DNA of 64,000 nucleotides from Pseudoalteromonas sp. UG3-2 (GCF_037120705.1 NZ_JAWLJU010000001.1:558001-622000), one strand, 5' to 3'. Shown: positions 17,571-26,698, counted from the first letter of the stretch. The notes: generated by a model not told the origin, from the sequence alone. Made by a program: numbers and translations.

Positions 17571-17687
17571 TTACGCTTTTTTAATCGCTTTTTTCAATTT
17601 CTTGATTTTCGCTTCATGCTTTTCAATTTTTGCCTTGCGGGCTTTCACTTCTTTTTTTAGCTTCTTAACATCGTCTTTTTTAGCCAC
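17571..17687 (-). CDS. Small lysine-rich coiled-coil protein (38 residues)
   Basis: A minus-strand gene with GTG start and an AAGGAG Shine-Dalgarno six bases upstream. About half of its 38 residues are Lys, and it reads as a single amphipathic helix of repeated K-K-x-K-K-E and K-I-E-K-H-E-A-K-I-K-K-L units with no Cys, Trp or Tyr. Its stop is nine bases from the bidirectional terminator, which supports real transcription. Very basic small proteins of this kind may bind nucleic acid or ribosomes; that is inference. No named family is recognised. Confidence 0.7.
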   Translation of the reverse strand: MAKKDDVKKLKKEVKARKAKIEKHEAKIKKLKKAIKKA

Positions 17688-17952
17688 TTAACTCTCCTTA
17701 ATTTGCTTGGTATCAATAATAAAGGTAGCCATTAAGTGCAGTATTTCAAATTCATTGCGCTACAATGAGAACTATCTAAAGGGCGTTAGTCAATTTCATC
17801 ACTTTACTACACAAACGCTTACTTTTTGGTATTTCTTATTACCAAATAAAACCCAGAAATTCATTAAGTTATTGATATTGTATAGTTTTAAAATATTGGC
17901 TTAGTAGTTGCTGCTAACAATCACTATTCGATTATGAGTTGGAGTAAGGATA

Positions 17953-18624
17953 ATGTCCGTACCATTGCAAGACAGACCGTTAGAAAGCGTCAGGGAAGAA
18001 GTCATTGACCAATTAATCTTAAATTATAGCCATGGTGAAATCTCAGCAGATGCCTTTGAAAGGCGGCTTGATAAAGCATACCAGCTTGATTGTCACGAAC
18101 CGTTAGCTGCCTTAAGTGCCGACTTGCCATTACAAGCCGATCCTAGATACCACAGCGAGAAAGCGGCACGAATGGGGCCAAAGTTTTCTCCCAGTGAAAC
18201 GCAGCAGCCTCTCACTATCACTGCTATTTTGAGCTCAGATCACCGTGCTGGTGAATGGCGAGTGCCAAAGTCTATTACTTTGCGCAACTATCTTGGCAGC
18301 ATCGAACTCGACTTTAGCAATGCCATATTCACTCACCCTGAGGTACACATATACAGTGACTGTATCATGGGAAGTGACGACATCATTGTTCCAGACTCAG
18401 TGGATGTCATCACTGAGATCACCAATATAATGGGCTCAGTCGAAAACACCAGAAACACGCTCAGCAATACTGCACACACCAAACAACGGCCACGAATTCA
18501 CCTACATGGTCGCACTATTCTCGGTAGCGTGGAGGTTCGCTCTAAAGTCTCAATGAAAGAGCAGCTGAAGCAATTTGCCAATGGTTTGCGGGACTTTTTT
18601 ACTGAGCACCCAAAGTCAAAGTAA
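17953..18624 (+). CDS. DUF1707 / LiaF-C-like protein
   Basis: A 223-residue protein. Residues 10-60 match the DUF1707/SHOCT-like short helical domain (REEVIDQLILNYSHGEISADAFERRLDKAYQ). Residues 90-205 form a beta-solenoid-like domain with repeated strands and the IMGSDDIIVPDSVDVITEITNIMGSVE pattern of the LiaF C-terminal (cell-wall-active antibiotic response) family. The transmembrane helices usually found between such domains are absent, so it is probably soluble and cytoplasmic. Function is unknown; envelope-stress sensing is suggested only by family. GGAGTAAGGAT lies before the start, and the 265 bases upstream are AT-rich. Confidence 0.72.
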   Translation: MSVPLQDRPLESVREEVIDQLILNYSHGEISADAFERRLDKAYQLDCHEPLAALSADLPLQADPRYHSEKAARMGPKFSPSETQQPLTITAILSSDHRAGEWRVPKSITLRNYLGSIELDFSNAIFTHPEVHIYSDCIMGSDDIIVPDSVDVITEITNIMGSVENTRNTLSNTAHTKQRPRIHLHGRTILGSVEVRSKVSMKEQLKQFANGLRDFFTEHPKSK

Positions 18625-18668
18625 ATACACCTAAATTGGGCAATGTCACCACGGTGACGAAAAAGAAA

Positions 18669-18697
18669 AAACCCTGCCGCGTAGGACAGGGTTTTAC
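18669..18697. terminator. Bidirectional Rho-independent terminator
   Basis: Stem AAACCCTG/CAGGGTTT with a ten-base loop and A/T tracts on both sides, between the convergent DUF1707 and M3 peptidase genes. Confidence 0.75.
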
Positions 18698-18720
18698 TAT
18701 TTTATATGGCGTTTAAACTA

Positions 18721-20886
18721 TTATTTTTCGACTGGGAAACCACGGTCACGCATCAGTGCATCAACCTTGGCATCACGGCCTCTAAACTTACGGTATGCTT
18801 CGGCAGGGTCCATAGCGTTACGCACAGAGAATAGGTAGTCGACTAAACGCTCTGCTACGTCTTCATCATAAAAGCCACCTGGTGCTTCCGCGAATGCCTC
18901 TGCAGCATCAGAAGTCAGTACCTCGGCCCATAAGTAGCCATAGTAACCAGCAGAATACCCTTCGCCAGAGAACACATGGCCAAAATGCGTAGTACGGTGA
19001 CGCATGACAATTTCTTCAGGCATACCAAGCGCATTCAGCTGTGACTTTTCAAACGCAACGGGGTCGCCAATTTTATCTGGATCTGTGGTGTGGAATAACA
19101 TATCCATAATCGCAGACGCTAAGTATTCGGTGGTCGCGAAGCCTTGGTTAAAGGTGGCCGACTTCTTGATTTTCGCAATCAGCTCTTTCGGCATCGGTTC
19201 GCCGGTTTTATAGTGCACCAAGTAACGATTGATCACTTCGTCTGTGGCCAGCCAACGCTCTAGCAGCTGTGATTGGAACTCAGTGTAATCACGTACCCCT
19301 GAGTTTGAGCTTGGGTATTTCACTTGTGATGATAGCGCGTGCAGAGCGTGACCGAACTCATGGAAGTAAGTTTCTGCGTCTGACCAAGAAATCAACGTTG
19401 CTTCACCTTCTGGGGCTTTAACAAAGTTAGAGTTGTTTGAGCTCAAGACATTTTGTTTGCCATCAAAGGTAGTGTGATTACGGTAAGATACTGCCCAAGC
19501 GCCAGAGCGCTTACCTTTACGAGCAAATGGGTCTAAGTACCAAAGGCCAACGTTTTCACCGGTAGTTTTGTCGGTGACTTCCCATACTTTTACGTCTGGG
19601 TGGAATACCGGCACGGTGCCCTTAGCAACTGGCGTAAATTCAAAGTTAAATAAGCGTCCTGCAACATAAAACATGGCTTCACGAAGCTTATCTAGCTGTA
19701 AGTAAGCCTTCACTTCATTTGAGTCAAGCTGATACTTAGCTTGGCGAACTTTCTCAGCATAAAAGCGATAATCCCATGGCTTAATAGTGATATCCGCATC
19801 TTCTTTGTCGGCAATGGCCTGCATATCTGCCACTTCTTGCTCAACACGAGCGATGGCGGCTGGCCATACTTTCTTCATTAGTGCCATGGCATTGTCTGGC
19901 TTTTTCGCCATACGGTCTTCTAAGCGCCATGCAGCATAATTGTCATAACCGAGTAAGTTTACGCGTTCGTGACGTAATTTTAAGATTTCAGAAATAATCG
20001 CCTTATTATCTGCTTCATCACCATTGTTGCCGCGGTTGTAATAATTATTCCAGACTTTTTCTCTGATCTCACGCTCAGTGGAGTAGGTTAAAAATGGGTC
20101 CATTGAAGAGCGAGAGTTAGTAATGGCATACATCCCCTCTTTGCCACGCGCTTTCGCTGCCGCTGCCGCCGAAGTAATAAACGACTCAGGCAAGCCAGCA
20201 AGCTGCTCTTCGGTTAAATAGACCACATAGTTTTCTTCATCAGCCAGCACATTGTTAGCAAACTTAGTATGCAGTTTTGATAATTCTAAGTTTATTTCTG
20301 CGTAGCGTTTAGCATCATCGCCCGTCAAGGTAGCACCATTGCGGGCAAAGCCATCATAACGCATTTTGGTAATTCGCTGTTCCTCAGGGGTCAGCTTTTG
20401 GAACTCTTCGCCCTCGTAAACCGCTTGAATGCGTTTAAATAATTTTGTGTTTTGGGTGATTTTAGAGCTGTAGGCTGAGTACTTTGGCACCACGCGAGAT
20501 TGAATATCGCGAAATTCTGGACTCGACAGGTTAGCGCTCCAAATACCGTAGTAGGTAAAAATGCGATCTAAAGCCGCGCCTGATTTTTCTAGTGCCACTA
20601 TGGTGTTTTCAAATGTCGGCTTAGCGGGGTTGTTGGCAATTGCCTCAATTTCTTTGAGGTTGTCTGCCATTGCGATATCTACCGCAGGCTCTAATAGCTC
20701 TAAATCCATCTTGTCAAAATGAGGAACACCTTGGTAAGGTCCTGAAAACGGTTTTAGCAAAGCATTGTCATACTGTTTATCTTGCAGTAGTTTAACTTGT
20801 TGTGGTGCTTTATCTGCAGTACCTGCGCAGCCCGTAAGTGCCAAACACACAGCTGCACTTAGTAGAGTAATTGAAGGTTTAAACAT
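18721..20886 (-). CDS. M3-family metallopeptidase lipoprotein (dipeptidyl carboxypeptidase-like)
   Basis: A 721-residue M3 peptidase with a lipoprotein signal (LALTGC, lipobox Cys at about residue 20), so it is membrane-anchored in the periplasm or outer membrane rather than cytoplasmic like E. coli Dcp. The zinc site HEFGH is at 509-513, followed by the M3 C-terminal pattern HFGHVFSGEGYSAGYYGYLWAEV and a final ERLVDYLFSVRNAMDPAEAYRKFRGRDAKVDALMRDRGF typical of the Dcp branch. It degrades short peptides, probably nutritional or from envelope turnover. Monocistronic. Confidence 0.92.
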   Translation of the reverse strand: MFKPSITLLSAAVCLALTGCAGTADKAPQQVKLLQDKQYDNALLKPFSGPYQGVPHFDKMDLELLEPAVDIAMADNLKEIEAIANNPAKPTFENTIVALEKSGAALDRIFTYYGIWSANLSSPEFRDIQSRVVPKYSAYSSKITQNTKLFKRIQAVYEGEEFQKLTPEEQRITKMRYDGFARNGATLTGDDAKRYAEINLELSKLHTKFANNVLADEENYVVYLTEEQLAGLPESFITSAAAAAKARGKEGMYAITNSRSSMDPFLTYSTEREIREKVWNNYYNRGNNGDEADNKAIISEILKLRHERVNLLGYDNYAAWRLEDRMAKKPDNAMALMKKVWPAAIARVEQEVADMQAIADKEDADITIKPWDYRFYAEKVRQAKYQLDSNEVKAYLQLDKLREAMFYVAGRLFNFEFTPVAKGTVPVFHPDVKVWEVTDKTTGENVGLWYLDPFARKGKRSGAWAVSYRNHTTFDGKQNVLSSNNSNFVKAPEGEATLISWSDAETYFHEFGHALHALSSQVKYPSSNSGVRDYTEFQSQLLERWLATDEVINRYLVHYKTGEPMPKELIAKIKKSATFNQGFATTEYLASAIMDMLFHTTDPDKIGDPVAFEKSQLNALGMPEEIVMRHRTTHFGHVFSGEGYSAGYYGYLWAEVLTSDAAEAFAEAPGGFYDEDVAERLVDYLFSVRNAMDPAEAYRKFRGRDAKVDALMRDRGFPVEK

Positions 20887-21079
20887 AATGTTCCATCGCT
20901 TGTTGTTATGTTAGCCACAGATATTACCCATAGCAGACAAAAGTGCAATGTGTTTGCGAGCGGCATGCAATCACAAGCGATAGACTGACATCCCTGAGAG
21001 GCCCAGCACAACGCTTGATAGGCTAAGCTAGGCTAATTTTTTTCATCGATTGTTACAATTTAACTTGAAAAATAGGCCA

Positions 21080-21109
21080 AGATCAGCCAAGTTAGTAAAA
21101 AACTGATCT
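21080..21109 (+). repeat. Single copy of the 19-bp GATC motif with an inverted half-site
   Basis: 21091-21109 reads GTTAGTAAAAAACTGATCT, matching the motif arrayed at 29850-30066. It is preceded at 21080-21086 by AGATCAG, the inverse of its own end, giving a flanking AGATCAG...CTGATCT palindrome. It lies 13 bases upstream of the PfpI gene start, where it could bind a regulator. Confidence 0.6.
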
Positions 21110-21122
21110 GTAAGGCAAACTG

Positions 21123-21701
21123 ATGGAAGTTGGCATTTTCATTTATGACGGCGCGGAAAGTTTAGATTTTTGCGGACCATTCGAAGTATTTAATACGGTA
21201 AAACGGTTTATCGATACTCCCATCAATATCAGTATTGTTGCTCCCAGCCATATTCCAATTACTTCTCGTGGGGGAATGAGTGTAAACCCCCATTACAGTA
21301 TTTATTCCCACCCCAAGTTCGACTTACTCATTGTCGTAGGTGGATTACATCAAAACATTTGTCGTGACCACAACGTCTTAAATTGGTTAGCAGAAACCGC
21401 TAACCACACCTCGCAGTGCGCCGCTGTTTGTACTGGCGTGTTTCTGTATGCCGAAGCAGGCTTAATTGATGGTAAACGCGTCACGACTCATTGGCAGAAC
21501 TTAGATCAACTTAAAGAACTGTATCCGACACTCGAAGTAGTGGAAAATGCACGCTATGTTATGGATCAGAATTTTACTAGCTCTGCGGCAGTGTCGGCAG
21601 GTATTGATATGAGCCTCGCTTTAGTAGAAAAAAAGTTTGGCCAAGCCATTGCGATGGAAACCGCAAATTACATGGACTACGACTGGTCAGCAAACGAGTA
21701 A
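21123..21701 (+). CDS. DJ-1/PfpI family protein, isocyanide hydratase-like
   Basis: A 192-residue DJ-1/PfpI protein. The nucleophile C103 is in the elbow AAVCTGVFLYAEAGL and D15 sits in SLDFCGP, an arrangement that matches isocyanide hydratases (Asp near the N terminus, Cys-Thr at the elbow) better than proteases or glyoxalases. The AraC-type helix-turn-helix found in regulator relatives is absent. A copy of the dispersed 19-bp GATC motif lies immediately upstream of the start. The substrate cannot be confirmed from sequence. Confidence 0.82.
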   Translation: MEVGIFIYDGAESLDFCGPFEVFNTVKRFIDTPINISIVAPSHIPITSRGGMSVNPHYSIYSHPKFDLLIVVGGLHQNICRDHNVLNWLAETANHTSQCAAVCTGVFLYAEAGLIDGKRVTTHWQNLDQLKELYPTLEVVENARYVMDQNFTSSAAVSAGIDMSLALVEKKFGQAIAMETANYMDYDWSANE

Positions 21702-21724
21702 ATAGTGTGGCTATTGTGAACTCC

Positions 21725-21753
21725 AGTGAAGGCGCTAATGCAACGCCTTCACT
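21725..21753. terminator. Hairpin between convergent PfpI and yqjG-like genes
   Basis: A ten-base perfect stem (AGTGAAGGCG/CGCCTTCACT) with a nine-base loop; no strong T-run. Confidence 0.5.
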
Positions 21754-21785
21754 TCGTCTCCTTTATTTATACTTACCCGTTATGC

Positions 21786-22769
21786 TCATAAAGCAATGCC
21801 ATTGCGATTATGATAACGTTGATAATCAATATCGGGACCCGCTGGCACCACCTGCGTTGGGTTGATCATGGTATGGCTAAAGTAATAATGACGCTTAATA
21901 TGCTCAAAATTCACGGTCTCGGCTATTTCTGGCTGTTGATACAAGTCACGCACATAAGCACTTAAATTTGGGTAGTCTTCAATTTGCTTAAGGTTACATT
22001 TAAAGTGACCGTGATAAACGCTGTCGAAGCGGATCAAGGTGGTAAATAAGCGCCAATCGGCTTCAGTCAGTTGACCGCGCACCAAATAACGCTGAGCTGC
22101 TAAGCGTTCCTCAAGCTTATCCAGTGCTTTGAAAAGCTCAGTCACCGCTTGTTCATAAGCCGCTTGAGTAGTAGCAAAACCGGCTTTATACACGCCATTG
22201 TTGATGTTGTGATAAACGAACTCATTGATCTCGTCTATTTCTGCCGCTAATGACGCCGGGTAGTAATCGTCATAATTGCCTGTAATGTCGTTAAATGCAC
22301 TATTGAGCATACGAATAATCTCACTCGACTCATTGCTGACAATACGGTCGCGGTGTTTATCCCACAGCACGGGTACCGTAACTCTGCCAGAATAACTAGG
22401 ATCGTTTTTCGTATACAACTGATGCATAAAGTCTAAGCCAAACAGTTTGTCACCCACTTCTTCTCGTGCACTATTAAAGCTCCAGCCATAGTTGAGCATA
22501 TCTGGGTCAACGATGGAGACATCAATGTGGGATTGCAATTGCTTTAACTGACGAAAAATCAGCGCGCGATGTGCCCAAGGGCATGCCAAAGAAACATAAA
22601 GATGATAACGCCCTGATTCAGCCTTAAATCCTCCCTCACCAGAAGGTCCCGCTTCGCCATTGGCCGTGACCCAGTTTCTTAATTTAGCTGATTCACGCTG
22701 AAACTTTCCTTCACTGCTTTTGGTGTCATACCACTTATCATGCCAAGTGCCATCAATTAATAATCCCAT
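21786..22769 (-). CDS. yqjG: Glutathionyl-hydroquinone reductase (Xi-class GST, YqjG/PcpF family)
   Basis: A 327-residue Xi-class glutathione transferase. The catalytic C63 is in SLACPWAHRALIFRQLK, at the same residue number as in E. coli YqjG, and the family motifs DPDMLNYGWSF, TVPVLWDK and IVSNESSEIIRMLN follow. The C-terminal helical domain carries FDSVYHGHFKCN. The enzyme reduces glutathionyl-hydroquinones to free hydroquinones, a detoxification step. It is co-directional with the pirin gene, 8 bases downstream of it, forming a two-gene quinone/redox operon. Confidence 0.93.
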   Translation of the reverse strand: MGLLIDGTWHDKWYDTKSSEGKFQRESAKLRNWVTANGEAGPSGEGGFKAESGRYHLYVSLACPWAHRALIFRQLKQLQSHIDVSIVDPDMLNYGWSFNSAREEVGDKLFGLDFMHQLYTKNDPSYSGRVTVPVLWDKHRDRIVSNESSEIIRMLNSAFNDITGNYDDYYPASLAAEIDEINEFVYHNINNGVYKAGFATTQAAYEQAVTELFKALDKLEERLAAQRYLVRGQLTEADWRLFTTLIRFDSVYHGHFKCNLKQIEDYPNLSAYVRDLYQQPEIAETVNFEHIKRHYYFSHTMINPTQVVPAGPDIDYQRYHNRNGIAL

Positions 22770-22777
22770 GCATCCTC

Positions 22778-23605
22778 CTAAACAATATCGCCAAAACGGC
22801 CTTGTTGATAGTCTCTCACCGCTTGGTGTAGCTCTTCTTGAGTGTTCATTACAAACGGTCCCATATGGGCAATACGTTCATTAATGGCTTTTCCGGCCAA
22901 GATGAGAAACCCCGCAGATTCTTGTGAGCGCAGCACAATGGGGTATTGGCTATCAAGCTCTAATAATGATTGTGTGCCATACTGTTGTAATTGGCCACTG
23001 TGAATATAAATCAACACTTTATCAAAGTGTGATAGGTCTAACTTCAGCTCATCGCCTGGTTGCAAACTGACATCGGCAAGTGCCCCCTGCCCTGCTAATT
23101 GTTGCAAAGGAGAAGCTAAGGTCTGCTCGCCAAGCTGCCAGGTTCCTGCCAGCGCTTTAAATTGGCTACCCGACCCTAAGTCTGTTACCGGCGCTGGATT
23201 GTCGGTGGTGTCTTGGTATTTGGGTGCACGCATTTTGTCTTTTGCTGGCATATTGAGCCAGATTTGAAAGCCATGCATCCCCTCACTGTCATTTAATGGC
23301 ATTTCTGAATGCACCACTCCTCGACCAGTGCTCATCCATTGGACATCGCCGCTGCGGATCGCCTTTACATTGCCCATTTGGTCTTTGTGTTCAAACCCGC
23401 CTTTGCGGATATAAGTAAAGGTCTCAATACCGCGATGAGGATGTGCTGGGAAACCAGCCATAAAATCTTTTTTATCATCTGATTTAAGTTCATCAATCAT
23501 TAAATAGGGATCAAGGCTTTTACCATCAAAACCAGCTATACGGTTAATTTTGACCCCAGCACCATCTTGAGTTGCTTGAGCACGCTTTAATTGTTTGAGT
23601 TTCAT
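22778..23605 (-). CDS. Pirin family protein (cupin, YhaK/YhhW-like)
   Basis: A 275-residue pirin. The ATG at 23605 is preferred over the upstream TTG because AGGA is seven bases before it. The N-terminal cupin has the metal-ligand pattern FPAHPHRGIETFTYI with a later GRGVVHSEMP, and a second cupin-like half carries the C-terminal signature AGKAINERIAHMGPFVMNT. Bacterial pirins such as YhhW have quercetinase activity or act as redox-responsive regulators. First gene of an operon with glutathionyl-hydroquinone reductase, which suggests a shared role against quinones or aromatics. Confidence 0.92.
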   Translation of the reverse strand: MKLKQLKRAQATQDGAGVKINRIAGFDGKSLDPYLMIDELKSDDKKDFMAGFPAHPHRGIETFTYIRKGGFEHKDQMGNVKAIRSGDVQWMSTGRGVVHSEMPLNDSEGMHGFQIWLNMPAKDKMRAPKYQDTTDNPAPVTDLGSGSQFKALAGTWQLGEQTLASPLQQLAGQGALADVSLQPGDELKLDLSHFDKVLIYIHSGQLQQYGTQSLLELDSQYPIVLRSQESAGFLILAGKAINERIAHMGPFVMNTQEELHQAVRDYQQGRFGDIV

Positions 23606-23868
23606 CTTTAGTCCTAGCAAAACTTATCTTGACACTAGAGTAGCAAAGCATAGTAAGATTAAAATTAGCGAAAATCGTCGCTTTCATTCGTTTTAGCAGA
23701 ATGAAAAAGACAATTGTCTTAATGTAAAGCCCCATTACAGCTCCTTAGTTTGCAGCTTTTCTGCTGCTTCAAAATATGACTTTTGTCAGTGTTTTTACTG
23801 ACAACCATCACTGTTACTTGTTACTAGCAAGCGCGATACTGAGCCTAACTTAACAAAGGAGGCCAGTT

Positions 23869-24753
23869 ATGGAGCAGGTCATTAATATACAAGATATGAA
23901 CTTTGCCTACGGCGAAAAAGAAATACTGCAACACCTTAACCTGAGTATGGTTAGTGGCAAGATCTACGCTGTCCTTGGGCCCAATGGCGCAGGAAAAACT
24001 ACCCTCATTAATATTCTGCTCGGGCGACTTGCACCACAAAGCGGTCACGTTAGTATTCTTAATCGGCCACCAGGCAGTGATGATTGTCGCGCCCGAGTTG
24101 GTGCTATGATGCAAACCAGTAGCTTGCCTTTAAATATCAAAGTGAACGAGTTTTTACAGTTATTCTCGAGCTACTACCCCAAGCCATTTCCTATCACTGA
24201 ACTGGTTACTCTGTGTCAGCTTGAGGGTGTCAGCGAACAAACCTTTGAAACCTTGTCAGGCGGACAGAAACAGCGTTTATTTATGGCATTGGCTCTGATA
24301 GGTAACCCCGACATTGTGATTCTGGATGAGCCCAGCGTTGGCATGGACGTGGAGTCAAGGCAACAGCTTTGGCAAGCGATTTTGGCACTAAAGCAACAAA
24401 ATAAGACAGTACTATTGACCACCCACTATTTACACGAGGCAGAACACCTGGCCGATGAACTGTATGTTTTACAAGCTGGAAACTGCCAACCTTTAGCGGA
24501 CATTCCAGAGTTCAATAACCATTATAAACGCTCTGAGATCCGCTTTTGCTGTGATGCCTCTGCTGCCGCTATTGTCTCGGCTTTACCGTTAGTGGAAATC
24601 AGCCATCAGCAAGGCAAATACACTATTATGACTGACAGTCCCAACCAGGTGTTATTGCAACTGCTATCACATTTTTCTGTGTCAGAGCTTGTGGTTTCCC
24701 CCCACTGCTTAGAGCAGAGTTACCTTTCTTACATGAACGCGAGGAGTGCTTAA
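23869..24753 (+). CDS. ABC-2 type exporter, ATP-binding subunit
   Basis: A 294-residue ATPase with Walker A GPNGAGKTT (about residues 43-51), Q-loop MMQTSSLP, signature LSGGQKQRLFMALAL, Walker B IVILDEPSVGMD and switch LLTTHYL. The LPLNIKVNEFLQLF stretch and the C-terminal extension are typical of DrrA/CcmA-like ATPases paired with ABC-2 permeases. AAAGGAGG precedes the ATG. The permease follows 2 bases later. The substrate (lipid, drug or polysaccharide) is unknown. Confidence 0.9.
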   Translation: MEQVINIQDMNFAYGEKEILQHLNLSMVSGKIYAVLGPNGAGKTTLINILLGRLAPQSGHVSILNRPPGSDDCRARVGAMMQTSSLPLNIKVNEFLQLFSSYYPKPFPITELVTLCQLEGVSEQTFETLSGGQKQRLFMALALIGNPDIVILDEPSVGMDVESRQQLWQAILALKQQNKTVLLTTHYLHEAEHLADELYVLQAGNCQPLADIPEFNNHYKRSEIRFCCDASAAAIVSALPLVEISHQQGKYTIMTDSPNQVLLQLLSHFSVSELVVSPHCLEQSYLSYMNARSA

Positions 24754-24755
24754 TA

Positions 24756-25478
24756 ATGTTATCGTCAACGTCTATGATATTAGAGTGTAAAACGGACTTG
24801 CTGAGTACCTTTAGAAACAAAAGTTTTGTCATTCCAGCCACACTGTTCCCATGCCTGTTTTACCTCTTTTTTGGCATTGTGTTTAGCCCAGATAAAGCCC
24901 AAAGCTATATGTTTATCAATTATCTGATCTTTGGCATGATTGGACCGGCCTTGTTTTCGTTTGGGGTTAATGTCGCGCTGGAAAAACAAAATGGCTGGCT
25001 CACGCTTAAACAGTTAGCGCCAGTATCGCCCTACCAGTATTTAGTGGCAAAGTGTGCCAGTGCTATTTCGTTCTCGCTGATTGTCGCGCTATTAATGAGT
25101 GGGTTAGCACTCATGGCAGGGGTGAGTCTCGCCCTAACGCAATGGTTGATGGTTGTTGCAATTGCGCTTATTGGCACGCTACCGCTGTGTGTTTTAGGCT
25201 TGCTATTAGGAATGTCAGTATCAGTAAAAGCGGCCCCAGCCATTGTCAACCTAGTGTATTTACCGCTGTCTTTGTTATCGGGTTTATGGCTGCCAATCCA
25301 CCTCTTTCCGGAAGTAATGCAGTGGTGCGCATGGCTATTACCGAGCTTTCACATTTCACAACTGGCACTAAAAGCGATTGATGCATCACTTGGCTATGTG
25401 TGGTGGCAGCATTTTCTGGTATTGCTATTGCAAACCATAGTGATGGTGGTCGTTGCTAAAGGTAAGTTTCAGTCGTAG
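24756..25478 (+). CDS. ABC-2 type exporter, permease subunit
   Basis: A 240-residue membrane protein with six predicted helices: FVIPATLFPCLFYLFFGIVF, an YMFINYLIFGMIGPALFSFG segment, two central helices, the LVYLPLSLLSGLWLPIHLFP segment typical of the ABC-2 family before the fifth helix pair, and a last helix at the C terminus. It would dimerise with two copies of the ATPase encoded just upstream. The operon ends here, with a long hairpin downstream. Confidence 0.88.
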   Translation: MLSSTSMILECKTDLLSTFRNKSFVIPATLFPCLFYLFFGIVFSPDKAQSYMFINYLIFGMIGPALFSFGVNVALEKQNGWLTLKQLAPVSPYQYLVAKCASAISFSLIVALLMSGLALMAGVSLALTQWLMVVAIALIGTLPLCVLGLLLGMSVSVKAAPAIVNLVYLPLSLLSGLWLPIHLFPEVMQWCAWLLPSFHISQLALKAIDASLGYVWWQHFLVLLLQTIVMVVVAKGKFQS

Positions 25479-25522
25479 TAATTAGTCAGCCCCCTTTCAT
25501 TTAACCACTAGAACTTAATAAG

Positions 25523-25558
25523 CTTCCAGCCCAATATGTAACAATTGTGGGCTGGAAG
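25523..25558. terminator. Long hairpin between convergent ABC-2 and DoxX genes
   Basis: A perfect 11-base stem (CTTCCAGCCCA/TGGGCTGGAAG) with a 14-base loop. T-runs are weak on both sides. Confidence 0.5.
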
Positions 25559-25571
25559 TGGATGACAGAGG

Positions 25572-25994
25572 CTACTGCTGACGTGTAGCTAGCTTATGAT
25601 CAATGCTCCATTGACCTGCACCGGATACCGCCAGTGCCAAAAAGCCACCCGCCATTGCGATATTTTTAAAGAACATCAAAAACTGCATTTGATCGGCTAA
25701 ATCAAAATGAAACAACAAGGCACTGACGACACTAAATAAAGCAAATGCCAGTGCAGTCAGCTGGGTAAGGACACCGAATAGAATAAACACCCCACCTACT
25801 AATTCAAAAGCAATCACCAAAGGCAATAGCTCACCAGGTAAACCACTGGCAGCCATATAGGCTGCATTACCATCGTAATATTGGATTTTATTCACTGCCG
25901 CCAGAGTAAAGATGGCCGCCAATCCAACTCGTCCAAGTAGGGTCAAAAGTGCTGCAAACGGTGTGTTAGGCTTAATAATGTTGATCATGTTCAT
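25572..25994 (-). CDS. DoxX family membrane protein
   Basis: A 140-residue four-helix protein with the DoxX pattern: an N-terminal amphipathic stretch, LLGRVGLAAIFTLAAVNKI, then AYMAASGLPGELLPLVIAFELVGGVFILFG and LTALAFALFSVVSALLFHFDLADQMQFLMFFKNIAMAGGFLAL, including the conserved FFKNIA turn. The DoxX superfamily is linked to redox or quinone-dependent functions, but most bacterial members lack an assigned role. GAGGAAAG precedes the start. Monocistronic. Confidence 0.88.
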   Translation of the reverse strand: MNMINIIKPNTPFAALLTLLGRVGLAAIFTLAAVNKIQYYDGNAAYMAASGLPGELLPLVIAFELVGGVFILFGVLTQLTALAFALFSVVSALLFHFDLADQMQFLMFFKNIAMAGGFLALAVSGAGQWSIDHKLATRQQ

Positions 25995-26218
25995 TTTTCT
26001 TTCCTCAATAACTGTTTGAAAAAACCACCTAGTGGCTAGTTGTTGAGAGAAAGTATATATCCGAAATAAACAAATAAAATTTATATATTTAAAACTACTT
26101 ATTCTGTTTTTCAGAATTTAAGCGCTTGGTTTAATAATTAACTCAATATGAGCGCTTCATGGCACAAGTTGACATGGCAGCCGCTCATTACAACATACCC
26201 AGCTCAGCCCTTCCCCCT

Positions 26219-26581
26219 TTATTGTGGTTTGTCGTCAACGGCAGCAACAAGTAAGTCACGGCTCACCCAAAAACCACAAATACTGAGTACGACTAAGAAT
26301 ATGCCATACATAGAGCCAATATAAATCCAGTCAGTTTGATTGAAAAGCAAGCTTAACTTAGTGCCATCATTAAGGAAAAATACGTTCAGTAATGCGCTAA
26401 AAATGGTTATACGAAAGTAAATGGGCTTGTCCATATGACTGGCAAATGCAGCAATAATTAGGGCAAACAAGCAGACATAAAATCCAATCACCGACATGGC
26501 ACCGGTGAGCATGCTGGGGTAAAACGCGACGAGCGAGAGGGTTACGGCGGCCCAGCCGGTGACGCTGTAAATCATTATCAA
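26219..26581 (-). CDS. Unrecognised four-helix membrane protein
   Basis: A 120-residue protein with four likely membrane helices (about residues 5-28, 30-48, 52-70 and 84-108) and a short acidic tail. No motif links it to a known family. The two leading Met codons (MIM) leave the exact start open by two residues; AAGGGAAT lies just before. It is unlinked by operon to its neighbours, with 224 bases separating it from DoxX and 117 from the glycosylase gene. Confidence 0.6.
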   Translation of the reverse strand: MIMIYSVTGWAAVTLSLVAFYPSMLTGAMSVIGFYVCLFALIIAAFASHMDKPIYFRITIFSALLNVFFLNDGTKLSLLFNQTDWIYIGSMYGIFLVVLSICGFWVSRDLLVAAVDDKPQ

Positions 26582-26698
26582 TTCCCTTGAAAATGTAAAT
26601 GGTGTTCAACATATAAGCAGACGGAAGTATGAGGTAATTTATCTCTTTTAGCAACTAAATCCGAGTCAAAACGCCGTGCCTTTTAACCTTCTGCTGGT

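Noticed and set aside
17707..17904. 65-codon plus-strand ORF before the DUF1707 gene
   Set aside because: Very AT-rich, no ribosome binding site, composition of random intergenic sequence.
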